A stretch of DNA of 64,000 bases from Gemmatimonadaceae bacterium (lineage in GTDB: Bacteria; Gemmatimonadota; Gemmatimonadetes; Gemmatimonadales; Gemmatimonadaceae). Positions 29,843-38,352 of the stretch are shown in pieces (positions within the stretch are counted from its first letter, which is position 1; each line of letters opens with the position of its first letter). The notes beneath the pieces are model-generated. The model was not told where the DNA came from. It was given only the letters and a program-made list of their open reading frames with translations, and made no database searches. A program made the translations under genes and the position numbers. The stretch lies in contig JABAQJ010000006.1 in the NCBI GenBank assembly GCA_019186945.1, positions 62,001 to 126,000 on the forward strand. Direction: 5' to 3'.

Positions 29843-31093
29843 TCACAGGATTCCCAGCCAGCCGGAAGGCTCGCCGGCAAATCCGGGAAAGATTCGATCG
29901 AGCGTCGCAGCGCCCATGTGACGGGAGACAACTTCCGCGAAGACCGAACGAAAGTCCGTGGTCAGGGCGAGATCCCGGCCCTCGTACAGCTGCTCGGGTT
30001 GCAGACCGGGCCAGCGTCCGAGAACCTTTCCGCCTCGCACCGATCCGCCGATGACGAACATGGCGCCAGCGTGGCCATGATCCGTGCCGCCTGTGCCATT
30101 CTGGCGCGCCATTCGCCCGAACTCGGACATGGTGACGATCACCACGTCCTCCATTCGATCGCCAAGATCGGTGACGAACGCTGCAAGCGATCGCGAGAAA
30201 TCATCCAGCCGAGCAGCCAAGGCACCGCTCGCTCCACCCTGGTTGACGTGCGTGTCCCATCCGCCCACATCGGCGAACGCCACCTCCAGCCCGACATTCG
30301 CCTTGATGAGCTGTGCGATCTCCTTCAGGTGCAGGGCAAACGGAGACCGCGGGTAGTCGGCGCCAGGGGCCGCCGCGTACCGGCTCGGGTCAGCGGCCCG
30401 CAGCATGCGTACGGCTTCGAACATGTCGCGACCCGCACCGTGCACAAGGTCCGTGCTGCCCGAGCGATACAAGGCCTCGAGGCGATCGACCGACGCTCCC
30501 GACGTCCGAACGCTGAACTCGCCTAACGAGGACATCGCTATCACCGGCTCCGGTCCTTCCAGCATGCGCGGCATCTGCGGCGTCATGGAGACGGCGCGGA
30601 ACGGCGACGGCGCGCAGGCCTCGCACGTGCCGCGCACGGCAAGAAGCCGATTCAACCACCCGTCGTGCGTCGACTTCACGTCTGGCGTCCCGGACTCCAT
30701 GTAATCCTGAGCGTCGAAATGCGATCGCGTGCTGCTCGGACTCCCCACAGCCTGGATCGGGGCAAGGATGCCCCGCTTGTACAGCGGTACCAATGGCGCC
30801 AGCGAAGGATGCAGAGCGAAGAAACCGTCGAGATCGACGCCCCGCGGTCCGTCGCCACGCCCGGGCGCGGGAATCGCAATCGTGGGACGCAGGGCGTAGT
30901 ACGCTCGCTCGCCGAAGGGGACGACCATGTTCAAGGCGTCCGCCGCCCCCCGCTGAAAGAGGCAGACCAGAACCTTGCCCTTCTGCCCCTGGGGGAGCGA
31001 CTGCGCGAACACTGTCCGTCTCAGGAACGATGGACTCAGACCGATGGTGAGGAGCGCAAGAGCTCCATCTCGAAGGAAAACGCGGCGTTGCAT
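29843..31093 (-). CDS. DUF1501 family Tat-exported protein
   Basis: A 416-residue protein with a twin-arginine signal (QRRVFLRDGALALLTIG). The sulfatase/phosphatase-like DUF1501 core shows VCLFQRGAADALNMVVP, SHFDAQDYMESGTP, GGWDTHVNQGG and TMSEFGRMARQNGTGGTDHG. The H/D-rich motifs suggest a metal site, but no activity is established for the family. ATG 31093 has GGAGAG just upstream. The gene follows the DUF1800 gene by 13 bases; the two families occur together widely, so they probably form a functional pair in the cell envelope. Confidence 0.93.
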   Translation of the reverse strand: MQRRVFLRDGALALLTIGLSPSFLRRTVFAQSLPQGQKGKVLVCLFQRGAADALNMVVPFGERAYYALRPTIAIPAPGRGDGPRGVDLDGFFALHPSLAPLVPLYKRGILAPIQAVGSPSSTRSHFDAQDYMESGTPDVKSTHDGWLNRLLAVRGTCEACAPSPFRAVSMTPQMPRMLEGPEPVIAMSSLGEFSVRTSGASVDRLEALYRSGSTDLVHGAGRDMFEAVRMLRAADPSRYAAAPGADYPRSPFALHLKEIAQLIKANVGLEVAFADVGGWDTHVNQGGASGALAARLDDFSRSLAAFVTDLGDRMEDVVIVTMSEFGRMARQNGTGGTDHGHAGAMFVIGGSVRGGKVLGRWPGLQPEQLYEGRDLALTTDFRSVFAEVVSRHMGAATLDRIFPGFAGEPSGWLGIL

Positions 31094-31106
31094 ATTCGCT
31101 CTCCGC

Positions 31107-32849
31107 CTAACGGCGTTGGAATTCCGGGCTGCCCAGCGCCAGCCCAACGGTTTGCGAGAGCCCGCTCAGGCGGACGGGCGCTCCTGCGGTCCCCGCGACT
31201 CGCCTTCGCCGCTCACGCGCTGCCGAGGAAGCGGACGCCACGCTGTCGGGTTCCATGATGGCGAACGTGCTGTCGGTCCCGGCCCGTGCCAGCAGAGGGT
31301 TGACGCCGGACTCGAGTACATCCCGTGTTTCGGCAGAAACGACGCCACCGAGGAATGCTTCGACCACGCCGGCGACCTGCTCTTTCGCCGATCGACGGGA
31401 CAGCGTGTCGAATGCGGGCCATTGTCGTAACGAGGCGCCCGGAACGCGACCCGCTGCCAGCGCCAGACCGAAGTTGATCCGGCTGAGAATAGCTCCCGTA
31501 TTCATCCATGGCTCGCTCGTCTCCGGCCAACCGTTAGGTGCCTGATGGCCGTAGATGGGCTGGCCCAGCTGGGCGACGACGGCGGCGGTTCTTGGCGTCG
31601 TATCGGGCCGCGCGTCCACGGCGCGCAAGGCACTCACCACGACTTCGAACGGCGACTTCACCTTGGCGCGATACGCCGCGCGCGAGAAGAACTCGGACGA
31701 CGTAACGATAGCGCGCACGACCTCGCGAATGTCACCGTCCGAGCGACGAAACACATCGGCGGCGAGATCCACAAGTTCGTCCGACGGCGCATCGCTCACG
31801 AACCGGATCGCCAGTTTCCGCGAGATGAAACGCGCGGTCGACGGGTGTCGCGCGAGGATGTCGAGCACTTCCTCGCCGTCCTCTATCCCGCGACCGGCGG
31901 GCAGCCGGTGGCCGAGCACCAGCTTCTCCTCGGCGTCGTGGGCCGCCGGATTGAACACAAAGCCCTGCGTGCCGATGCGCGGAGGCCCGACGGTCCAGCC
32001 GGTGAGCGCCCGGGCGACGTCGATCACATCCTGCTGAGTATAGCCGCCATCCACGCCTAACGTGTGCAGCTCCAGCAGTTCGCGGGCATAGTTCTCGTTC
32101 AGGCCCCGCTGACGCGACCGAGCCTGCCGATCGCGTCGCGCGACGCGCCGGGACTCGCTGACCCTGCGGCCGGAGTCTGCGACCGATTGCACGTTATCCA
32201 GATACTGGAGCATTGCCGGGCTTCGCGCCACGGCACCGAGCAAGTCGCGGAATCGGCCGAATACGAACGGACGAATCGACTCCCTCTCGTAGTCGGGCAG
32301 CGTGTAACGCAACTGGCCCTTACCCACGAAGACGGTGAAGTGATTCAGCCAGAAGTCGGTCATCACCTCCTGCAACTGCCTTTCGGATACGCTGGCGCGA
32401 GCGACGCGGGCAGAGGTGATCTCGCCCACTATCGAGCGCGAGGCCCGCGCGAGTTCCACGCGCTTCCCCTTCGCCAGCGCGGTATCGCCGCGCTGGCGCG
32501 CCTGCCTTAGCGCCGCCCCGGGAGGCGGAAACTCCTCCGCCAACTCATTGGCCGACATCCTCAGGACAGGATACGCTTTCAGTAACGCATCCAGCGCAGG
32601 GTCCGGAATGCGCTCTGGTTGAAGCTGTCGATCGATCCACCGATCGACACCGGTCGCCAGCACGCGGTCCACGTCTCCCGGACGGGGGCCGAAGGAAAGC
32701 CGATTCAGAACGTGGAGCGCCTGCTCGCGCGAACTCAATTCGCGAGGATTCGCTCGCGCTTCTGCGCTGGTCCTCGGCGCGCTCGCGCACGCCGACAGCA
32801 TCATGGCAAGGAGAGTCGTTCGGAGTACCTGCATTCGCATTCGCACCAT
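31107..32849 (-). CDS. DUF1800 family lipoprotein
   Basis: About 580 residues, with a signal ending in a lipobox (MMLSAC). DUF1800 features include HVLNRLSFGPRPGDVDRV near the start, MTDFWLNHFTVFVGKG, NENYARELLELHTLGVDGGY and FISRKLAIRFVSDAP. The true start is unclear: in-frame ATGs lie at 32879, 32864, 32849, 32840 and 32834, none with a strong ribosome site. 32849 gives the most typical signal length. It is transcribed with the DUF1501 gene. A 62-residue Arg-rich insertion (about 190-215, RRVSESRRVARRDRQARSR) looks like a surface loop. Confidence 0.9.
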   Translation of the reverse strand: MVRMRMQVLRTTLLAMMLSACASAPRTSAEARANPRELSSREQALHVLNRLSFGPRPGDVDRVLATGVDRWIDRQLQPERIPDPALDALLKAYPVLRMSANELAEEFPPPGAALRQARQRGDTALAKGKRVELARASRSIVGEITSARVARASVSERQLQEVMTDFWLNHFTVFVGKGQLRYTLPDYERESIRPFVFGRFRDLLGAVARSPAMLQYLDNVQSVADSGRRVSESRRVARRDRQARSRQRGLNENYARELLELHTLGVDGGYTQQDVIDVARALTGWTVGPPRIGTQGFVFNPAAHDAEEKLVLGHRLPAGRGIEDGEEVLDILARHPSTARFISRKLAIRFVSDAPSDELVDLAADVFRRSDGDIREVVRAIVTSSEFFSRAAYRAKVKSPFEVVVSALRAVDARPDTTPRTAAVVAQLGQPIYGHQAPNGWPETSEPWMNTGAILSRINFGLALAAGRVPGASLRQWPAFDTLSRRSAKEQVAGVVEAFLGGVVSAETRDVLESGVNPLLARAGTDSTFAIMEPDSVASASSAARERRRRVAGTAGAPVRLSGLSQTVGLALGSPEFQRR

Positions 32850-33094
32850 TCCGACCGGAGACATCAGGTGTAGACGCATGCGTCATCGCGATGTGAAGAC
32901 CCTCGACAGGCTTCGTGTGCGAACGCCAATGCGATTCTCCGGAAGCTTCGTAATGAAATTGCCCCGAGCGGCCGACAACCAGAGCATGGCCAGGTTCCCG
33001 AATCGGCGGGCACTGACGCCGCTACCTGGTCGCGTACGCCCGCGCCGTCGGTGCGTACGACCTCCTCCCGCCCATCGATTGAACCGGAGCACCC

Positions 33095-33454
33095 TTGCTA
33101 GTCCATCTTGCCCCGTTCACCGACATGTCCTTCGCCGAGGCGGCCAAGCACCTGGCCACTTTCGAGGGCGGCCAGCGGGTCGCATCGTCGCATGGTATGG
33201 ACTCCGATCGGCTCAGCGCCAACTTCCGTGCGGCCCATTCGTTCACTGGTGTGGAAGTGGGCGTTATTCGACGCAACGTCGACTCCCTCGATGGTGTCGT
33301 CTCGATTCGAAGCGAACCGGGCAAGGGAACGAGCGTCCGACGCTGCCTTCCCGTTAAGGCGGTCACCCGATCGTCCGGTCGCGGAGCACGATCTGGCGCC
33401 GATGCGAGCGAGATCGAATCGTTCGACACCCGTTCGGTTCGGCGGGCCCGGTGA
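33095..33454 (+). pseudogene. cheA remnant with large internal deletion
   Basis: A 119-residue frame with a TTG start behind GGAG. The first part reads like a CheA P1 (Hpt) domain end, with FRAAHSFTG matching the phospho-His helix (usual form FRAAHSxKG). It runs directly into GVEVGVIRRNVDSLDGVVSI and SEPGKGTSVRRCLPV. Those match the last strands of the CheA ATPase domain (usual form GVGMDVVRxNIExLGG...S.PGKGT.F.xxLPL). About 500 residues of a normal CheA (P2, dimerisation, N and G boxes, CheW-like domain) are missing. Its stop overlaps the GTG start of cheR (GTGA), as in a coupled operon. It may still be translated, but it cannot be a working kinase. Confidence 0.55.
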
Positions 33455-34314
33455 GCGCCAGCGGCAGTTCCTCGGGATCAGCTCGCACGATCGGAACCGG
33501 AGACTTCCAGGCGGTACGCGACGTCGTTCACCGGGAAACCGGGATCAGGCTCGGGGACCGAAAGCGAGCGCTGGTGGACGCGCGTCTGGGGAAACGCCTG
33601 CGCGCGTTGCATCTATCGACATATCGCGATTATCTGCAGCTGCTCCATGGCAAGCACGGTCATACCGAACTGCGCGAGCTCATCAACGCGATCACGACGA
33701 ACAAGACGGCGTTCTTTCGAGAGGAGCACCATTTCGCGTTCTTGCGTGACCGCTTCTTCCCTGGCTTTCGGGGTCGCGTTGCGCGAATCTGGAGCGCCGG
33801 ATGCTCCTCGGGTGCGGAGCCGTACTCGATCGCGATCGTCGCGGCCGAGGTTGGCGCGGATGCCCGGATACTGGCGTCCGACATCGATTCGAACGTGTTG
33901 GCGGCGGCACGCACGGGATCGTTCGACGCTGAGCAGCTGGCGGGGGTATCCCCGGATCGTTTGCGGCGGTTCTTCGTGCGGGAGGAAGCTGATAGGAGCA
34001 ACCGGTATCGCATCGGACCGCTGCTGCGGGACGCTGTCACGTTCGAACAGTTCAACCTGAATGCGCCGCGCTGGCGGCGGCGCGACCGGCTCGACCTGAT
34101 ATTCTGCCGCAACGTGGTCATCTACTTCGATCGGCTGACCCAGCGCACGCTGTTCGAGCGTTTCGCGGCGCTGCTGAACCCAGGCGGTCTCCTGATCCTC
34201 GGCCACTCGGAGAGCCTGGCATGGCTGCCGGACGCATGGGAAGCGTGCGGGAGGACGATGTATCGGCGGCGCGGCGACGAAGTCATGCCGCCAGGATTGG
34301 CGTCGCCGCGCTGA
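33451..34314 (+). CDS. cheR: CheR-type protein-glutamate O-methyltransferase
   Basis: A 287-residue SAM-dependent enzyme that methylates glutamates of chemoreceptors. The N-terminal helical CheR domain (TGIRLGDRKRALVDARLGKR) is followed by NKTAFFRE. The SAM-binding site is SAGCSSGAEPYSIAI, then LASDID and IFCRNVVIYFD, and GHSES lies near the end. It starts with GTG overlapping the cheA remnant by 4 bases. No receptor, cheB or cheW is in the window, so its partner is elsewhere. It may serve a chemosensory system that is not flagellar. Confidence 0.93.
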   Translation: MSASGSSSGSARTIGTGDFQAVRDVVHRETGIRLGDRKRALVDARLGKRLRALHLSTYRDYLQLLHGKHGHTELRELINAITTNKTAFFREEHHFAFLRDRFFPGFRGRVARIWSAGCSSGAEPYSIAIVAAEVGADARILASDIDSNVLAAARTGSFDAEQLAGVSPDRLRRFFVREEADRSNRYRIGPLLRDAVTFEQFNLNAPRWRRRDRLDLIFCRNVVIYFDRLTQRTLFERFAALLNPGGLLILGHSESLAWLPDAWEACGRTMYRRRGDEVMPPGLASPR

Positions 34315-34387
34315 GGCACTCGCGGCGACGGCGAGCAGCGAATCGACTGCTTCAGCCCGAGAGGAGTGTCCCGCGGGCGCGAACCCG

Positions 34388-35089
34388 CTATTCCGCCTTC
34401 AGGACGTAGCCAACGCCTCGCACCGTGTGAACGAGGGGCCTCTCGCCAGGCTGTTCCAGCTTCTTCCGCAGGTAGTTGATGTACACGTCGACAATGTTCG
34501 TCGTGGGATCGAAGTCCTGCTTCCACACGTGTAGCGAGATCTGATCACGAGTGACCGGAAGGTCGACGTGCCTGACGAGATACTCGAGGAGTGCATACTC
34601 CTTCTGAGTGAGAAGAATCTGCCGGCCGCCTCGCGTGACCTCGCGCGAGATCGGGTTGACGGTGAGGTCGCCGACGCGAAGGAGCGACTCCTCTGCCCGA
34701 AGCGCCGCGCGACGCAGCAGTGCGCGGACACGCGCCAGGAGTTCGTCGTAGTCGAACGGCTTGCTCAGGTAGTCGTCCGCACCGGCGTCGAGTCCCTCCA
34801 CCTTGTCCTGCACGGCATCGCGCGCCGTGAGCATCATGATCGGGTTGATGAACGCGCGGGAACGCAGCTCCCGCGCGACGACATATCCGTTTTTCTTCGG
34901 AAGGCCGATATCCAGGATGATGAGGTCGGGCGCACGATCGAGTGCGACCTCGAGCGCCAGATCGCCGTCGGTGGCCGTCAGGACTTCGTACCCGTTGTCG
35001 GAAAGAGTCCTTTGCAGCACGTCCAGGACTTCGCGGCGATCCTCCACGACCAATATCGTGTTTCCGCTGCTCTCGCTTGCCGCGGCCAT
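34388..35089 (-). CDS. OmpR/PhoB-family response regulator
   Basis: A 233-residue DNA-binding regulator. The receiver domain is complete: Glu16-Asp17, phospho-acceptor Asp60 (IILDIGLP), Thr87 and Lys109 (LSKPF). The C-terminal winged helix is of the OmpR type (LTQKEYALLEYLVRH, TNIVDVYINYLRKKLE, VHTVRGVGYVL). No histidine kinase gene is adjacent, so the regulator is an orphan here. It converges on cheR. Confidence 0.95.
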   Translation of the reverse strand: MAAASESSGNTILVVEDRREVLDVLQRTLSDNGYEVLTATDGDLALEVALDRAPDLIILDIGLPKKNGYVVARELRSRAFINPIMMLTARDAVQDKVEGLDAGADDYLSKPFDYDELLARVRALLRRAALRAEESLLRVGDLTVNPISREVTRGGRQILLTQKEYALLEYLVRHVDLPVTRDQISLHVWKQDFDPTTNIVDVYINYLRKKLEQPGERPLVHTVRGVGYVLKAE

Positions 35090-35453
35090 CGCATCCTCCG
35101 TCTCTGCGACTCCAGTGTATACAGCCGTGACTAATGTGCGAACGTGACACAGGAACGAAAGAGGGAACCGGAGAGTTTCTTACGATTCGCGGTGCGCAAG
35201 CGAGCGTTTCTGGCCAGTGGCGCGGCGATCGCGTGGCGCCAGAACCCCTCGAGCGTCATGAGGCTGAATGCGTTGTCCGGGTGGGGCAGGCCACTGTGGG
35301 TCACAGGGGGGAACGAATGTCGGGCGATTGTGTCCGACGGGTCGCACGCGGGGTCTAAGCCAGTGTATGACCTCGGCCTGTCAGGTTCCGCCACATTCAC
35401 TCGGAAGAGGGTGGGATGGACAGACATTTTCACTGGGACAGAGGAGGAAATGG
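35090..35453 (+). other. Non-coding gap between divergent regulator and unknown gene
   Basis: A 364-base stretch holding the promoters of both flanking genes. Several frames are open but have no family features and poor codon bias. GAGGAGG at its right end is the ribosome site of the gene at 35454. A CACAGGGGGG run near 35300 is the only compositional oddity. Confidence 0.45.
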
Positions 35454-35993
35454 ATGGACGTGCTCGTCATGCTCGAGGAGTTGCCCGAACACTCCGCGGC
35501 CATTGCGCACGTGAATTCCGTCCCATCGCCGCTCAACTCGGAGCGACCGGCAAGGGATGTCGTCACGCTGTACGGTGACGCCACGCCGCTGTCGCTCGCC
35601 TTGGCACTGGCGGCAGCGGTGGAATCACGGCGAGAGCCCGCTGAACGCTCGGACACCATCCGCCACCTTGGGCTATGGCCGGAACGCGGCGCGGTAGGAG
35701 ACGCGGCTTGGCGCGATCGAGAGACTGGAGAACTCGTGACGCGCGACCTCGCTATTCCACTCGCTGCGCTCCAGGCAACGGCGGATCATCTGTTGCAGGA
35801 GTGCGGTGCGTCCATTCGACGCCTCGTGGCAGGTCTGTCCATGCCTGACTGGCCAGAAGGTGCGCGCCGCGCGATCAGCTTCACCCTCACCCCGTTCGCG
35901 ATCCTTCCCGCTGGCGCTGGCGCCAGGTTCGACGCGCTACTCGAAAGCTACCGGCAATCGGATGGATTCACGTTCGACAACGAAGGAGACTGA
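35454..35993 (+). CDS. Hypothetical protein
   Basis: A 179-residue protein starting MDVLVMLEELPEHSAA. It is helix-rich with no signal and no motif that I recognise. Conserved-looking stretches are TPLSLALALAAAVESRR and AGLSMPDWPEGARRAISF. The start is set by GAGGAGG six bases before ATG 35454. A second ATG at 35450 is in another frame, and the codon bias downstream favours 35454. A strong terminator follows 35 bases after the stop, so it is a single-gene transcript. Confidence 0.6.
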   Translation: MDVLVMLEELPEHSAAIAHVNSVPSPLNSERPARDVVTLYGDATPLSLALALAAAVESRREPAERSDTIRHLGLWPERGAVGDAAWRDRETGELVTRDLAIPLAALQATADHLLQECGASIRRLVAGLSMPDWPEGARRAISFTLTPFAILPAGAGARFDALLESYRQSDGFTFDNEGD

Positions 35994-36028
35994 GCGAATC
36001 ACCCTGATTTGTCAGAGACCGTTCGACC

Positions 36029-36059
36029 GGGGCCGCGATCATCGTCGCGGCCCCGTTTT
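36029..36059 (+). terminator. Rho-independent terminator
   Basis: GGGGCCGCGA (36029-36038) and TCGCGGCCCC (36045-36054) form a perfect 10-bp stem around TCATCG, followed by GTTTT. It ends the transcript of the hypothetical gene at 35454-35993. Confidence 0.85.
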
Positions 36060-36189
36060 CTTCCTGGCGAACCCGGTTTGGCGGCCGGACTGCGGTGCCC
36101 TCGATGGCGTAAGGCGATTCCTCTTGACGTTACCGTGGCAGCGAGCGACGCTCTAACGAATCCCTAGCCAACTGGAGAGGCGTACGCTC

Positions 36190-38298
36190 ATGAAGGAGTA
36201 CAGCGCAGCTGACATCAGAAACGTGGCGGTGGTCGGACACGGAGCCAGTGGCAAGACCTCATTGGTCGACGCCCTTGCTTTCGTGTCCGGGACGAGTAAG
36301 CGGCATGGTTCCATCAAGGACGGGACCACGCTGACGGACTATACGCCGGAGGAGACGGAGCGTGGTTACTCCATCAACCTCGCCGTGGCCTATGCCGAGT
36401 GCCTCGACACCAAGGTCAATCTCATCGACACTCCGGGATATCTGGACTTCCACGGGGATGCGGTGGCGGGTCTTACCGCTGCTGATGGCGCGCTCTGTGT
36501 CGTGTCTGCTACGTCCGGAGTGGAGGTCGGTACGGAAAAGATGTTCCGTGCCGCGGTCGAGTCGAAGGATCCGATCCTGTTCGTCGTCAGCATGATGGAC
36601 AAGGAACATGCGAACTTCGACCGCACGTACCAGCAGATCAAGGAACGGTTGACGAGCAAGGTCATCCCCGTCGAGATCCCCATCGGCGAGGGCCACGCCT
36701 TCACTGGCGTGATCAATCTCTTTGCCCGAAAAGCGTACACGTACAAGCTCGGTGCCCGGACTGGCGAGTACGCCGAAAGCGACATCCCTGCGAGTGAGCA
36801 GTCGCGTTTCGACAAGTACTACTCCGAACTGATCGAGGCGATTTCGGCGACCGACGACGCCTTGCTCGAACGCTACCTGGAGGGTGCAGAGATCGGGCGC
36901 GACGAGGCCATCCATGGCATGAAGGAGGCGATGAAGCGCGGAGACCTGTATCCGCTCTTCTGCGTCTCTGCCGAACAGATGATCGGGATTGGAGCGCTGC
37001 TCACGGAACTGGTGCAGCTGATGCCTTCCGCGTATGAAATGGAGGAAATCCATGCCTTCAAGGGTGCGGAAGGCGATCGTACGGTAGAAATTCACGCGCT
37101 TGACCAGAATCCCTTTGCCGCGCTCGTCTTCAAGACGATGTCCGAGCCACATGTCGGCGAGGTATCCTATTTCCGGATTTTCTCCGGAACTGTGGCCAAC
37201 GGTGCGGAGGTATTCAACGCCACCCGCGACGGCGTGGAAAAGATGGGACACCTCTGCATTTCGTCGGGCAGGGAACGCGTCGAGGTTCCGGTACTGCACG
37301 CGGGCGACATCGGGTGCGTGGCCAAGCTGCGCAACACGCACACGAACGATACGCTGTCAACCAGAGAGCATCCCGTCCGGCTGCCGCAAGTGCGCTTCCC
37401 CGAGCCGGTCGTCCAGTTCGCGGTGCAGGCTGCCGCGCGGCACGACGAAGAGAAGCTGCAACAAGGGCTGCACCGGTTGCACGACGAAGACCCGACCTTC
37501 GAGACGCACTACACGCAGGAAACGCACCAGACGATCATCTCGGGGATGGGAGAGCGGCACATCGATGTCGCCATGGCGAAGCTCAAACGCAAGGCCGGCG
37601 TCTCCGTCGAGATTTCCAAGCCGAGGATCGCCTACCGCGAAACGATCCTGGGCAAGGGAGAAGGACAGGGGCGTCACAAGAAGCAGAGCGGCGGTCGCGG
37701 TCAGTTCGGAGACTGCTGGGTGCGTATGCGGCCGCGACCCTCGGGTGCCGGCTACCAGTTCATCGACGCCATCGTGGGTGGCGTGATTCCCTCCGGGTTC
37801 CGGCCGGCGGTGGATCGCGGTATCCAGGAAGCCGCGGCGCGCGGCGTGCTGGCCGGCCATCCCATGGTGGACTTCGAAGTCGAATTGTTCGATGGGTCGT
37901 ACCACTCCGTCGACTCCAACGAGATGTCGTTCAAGATGGCCGGCATCCAGGCGTTCAAGAACGTCGCGCCCAAGTGCAAGCCGGTGCTCATGGAGCCGCT
38001 CGATCTGGTCGAGGTCTCCACGCCTGACGAGTACCTTGGCGACGTCATGGGCGACCTGTCGTCGCGGCGCGGTCAGATCCTTGGCAGCGAGACGGTTGAA
38101 GGTTTCGGGACCAAGGTGCGTGCCTACGTACCGCAAGCGTCGTTGCACCTGTATGCTACGGACCTCAGTTCCCGCACGCATGGGCGCGCGACGTTCACGC
38201 GGAAACTATTTCGCTACGAACAGATGCCACCGGACGCCGCCAGAAAGGTGATCGAGGAGGCATCGAAGGACGGAAAGGAAGAAGGGGACGACGAATAG
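36190..38298 (+). CDS. EF-G2-type elongation factor G paralogue
   Basis: A 702-residue translational GTPase with all five EF-G domains. The P-loop is GHGASGKTS rather than AHIDAGKTT. Switch I is short (TPEETERGYSINLAVA), G3 is IDTPGYLDF, and the usual NKxD is replaced by MMDKEHANF. The later domains are clear: SGMGERHIDVA, GGVIPSGF, AGIQAF, SSRRGQILG. These changes mark the second EF-G class (as in Thermus EF-G2), not the main elongation factor. Members may act in stress translation or recycling; the role here is unknown. GGAGAGG stands 9 bases before the ATG. Confidence 0.92.
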   Translation: MKEYSAADIRNVAVVGHGASGKTSLVDALAFVSGTSKRHGSIKDGTTLTDYTPEETERGYSINLAVAYAECLDTKVNLIDTPGYLDFHGDAVAGLTAADGALCVVSATSGVEVGTEKMFRAAVESKDPILFVVSMMDKEHANFDRTYQQIKERLTSKVIPVEIPIGEGHAFTGVINLFARKAYTYKLGARTGEYAESDIPASEQSRFDKYYSELIEAISATDDALLERYLEGAEIGRDEAIHGMKEAMKRGDLYPLFCVSAEQMIGIGALLTELVQLMPSAYEMEEIHAFKGAEGDRTVEIHALDQNPFAALVFKTMSEPHVGEVSYFRIFSGTVANGAEVFNATRDGVEKMGHLCISSGRERVEVPVLHAGDIGCVAKLRNTHTNDTLSTREHPVRLPQVRFPEPVVQFAVQAAARHDEEKLQQGLHRLHDEDPTFETHYTQETHQTIISGMGERHIDVAMAKLKRKAGVSVEISKPRIAYRETILGKGEGQGRHKKQSGGRGQFGDCWVRMRPRPSGAGYQFIDAIVGGVIPSGFRPAVDRGIQEAAARGVLAGHPMVDFEVELFDGSYHSVDSNEMSFKMAGIQAFKNVAPKCKPVLMEPLDLVEVSTPDEYLGDVMGDLSSRRGQILGSETVEGFGTKVRAYVPQASLHLYATDLSSRTHGRATFTRKLFRYEQMPPDAARKVIEEASKDGKEEGDDE

Positions 38299-38314
38299 TC
38301 GGCAGTGACCGCGA

Positions 38315-38347
38315 GGTGCCCGCCAGTATACAAACACGGCGGGTGCC
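38315..38347. terminator. Weak hairpin between convergent genes
   Basis: GGTGCCCGCC (38315-38324) pairs with GGCGGGTGCC (38338-38347), with eight Watson-Crick and two G-T pairs around a 13-base loop. It sits between the converging EF-G2 and propeller-lipoprotein genes and could serve both. Confidence 0.45.
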
Positions 38348-38352
38348 TTCAG

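Noticed and set aside
29635-29931. 98-residue minus-strand frame overlapping the DUF1501 end
   Set aside because: It overlaps a certain gene in another frame, lacks a ribosome site and shows no family features.
35144-35578. Plus-strand frame overlapping the start of the gene at 35454
   Set aside because: Its second half is an out-of-frame reading of the 35454 gene and its first half has poor codon bias; GAGGAGG fits the 35454 start.
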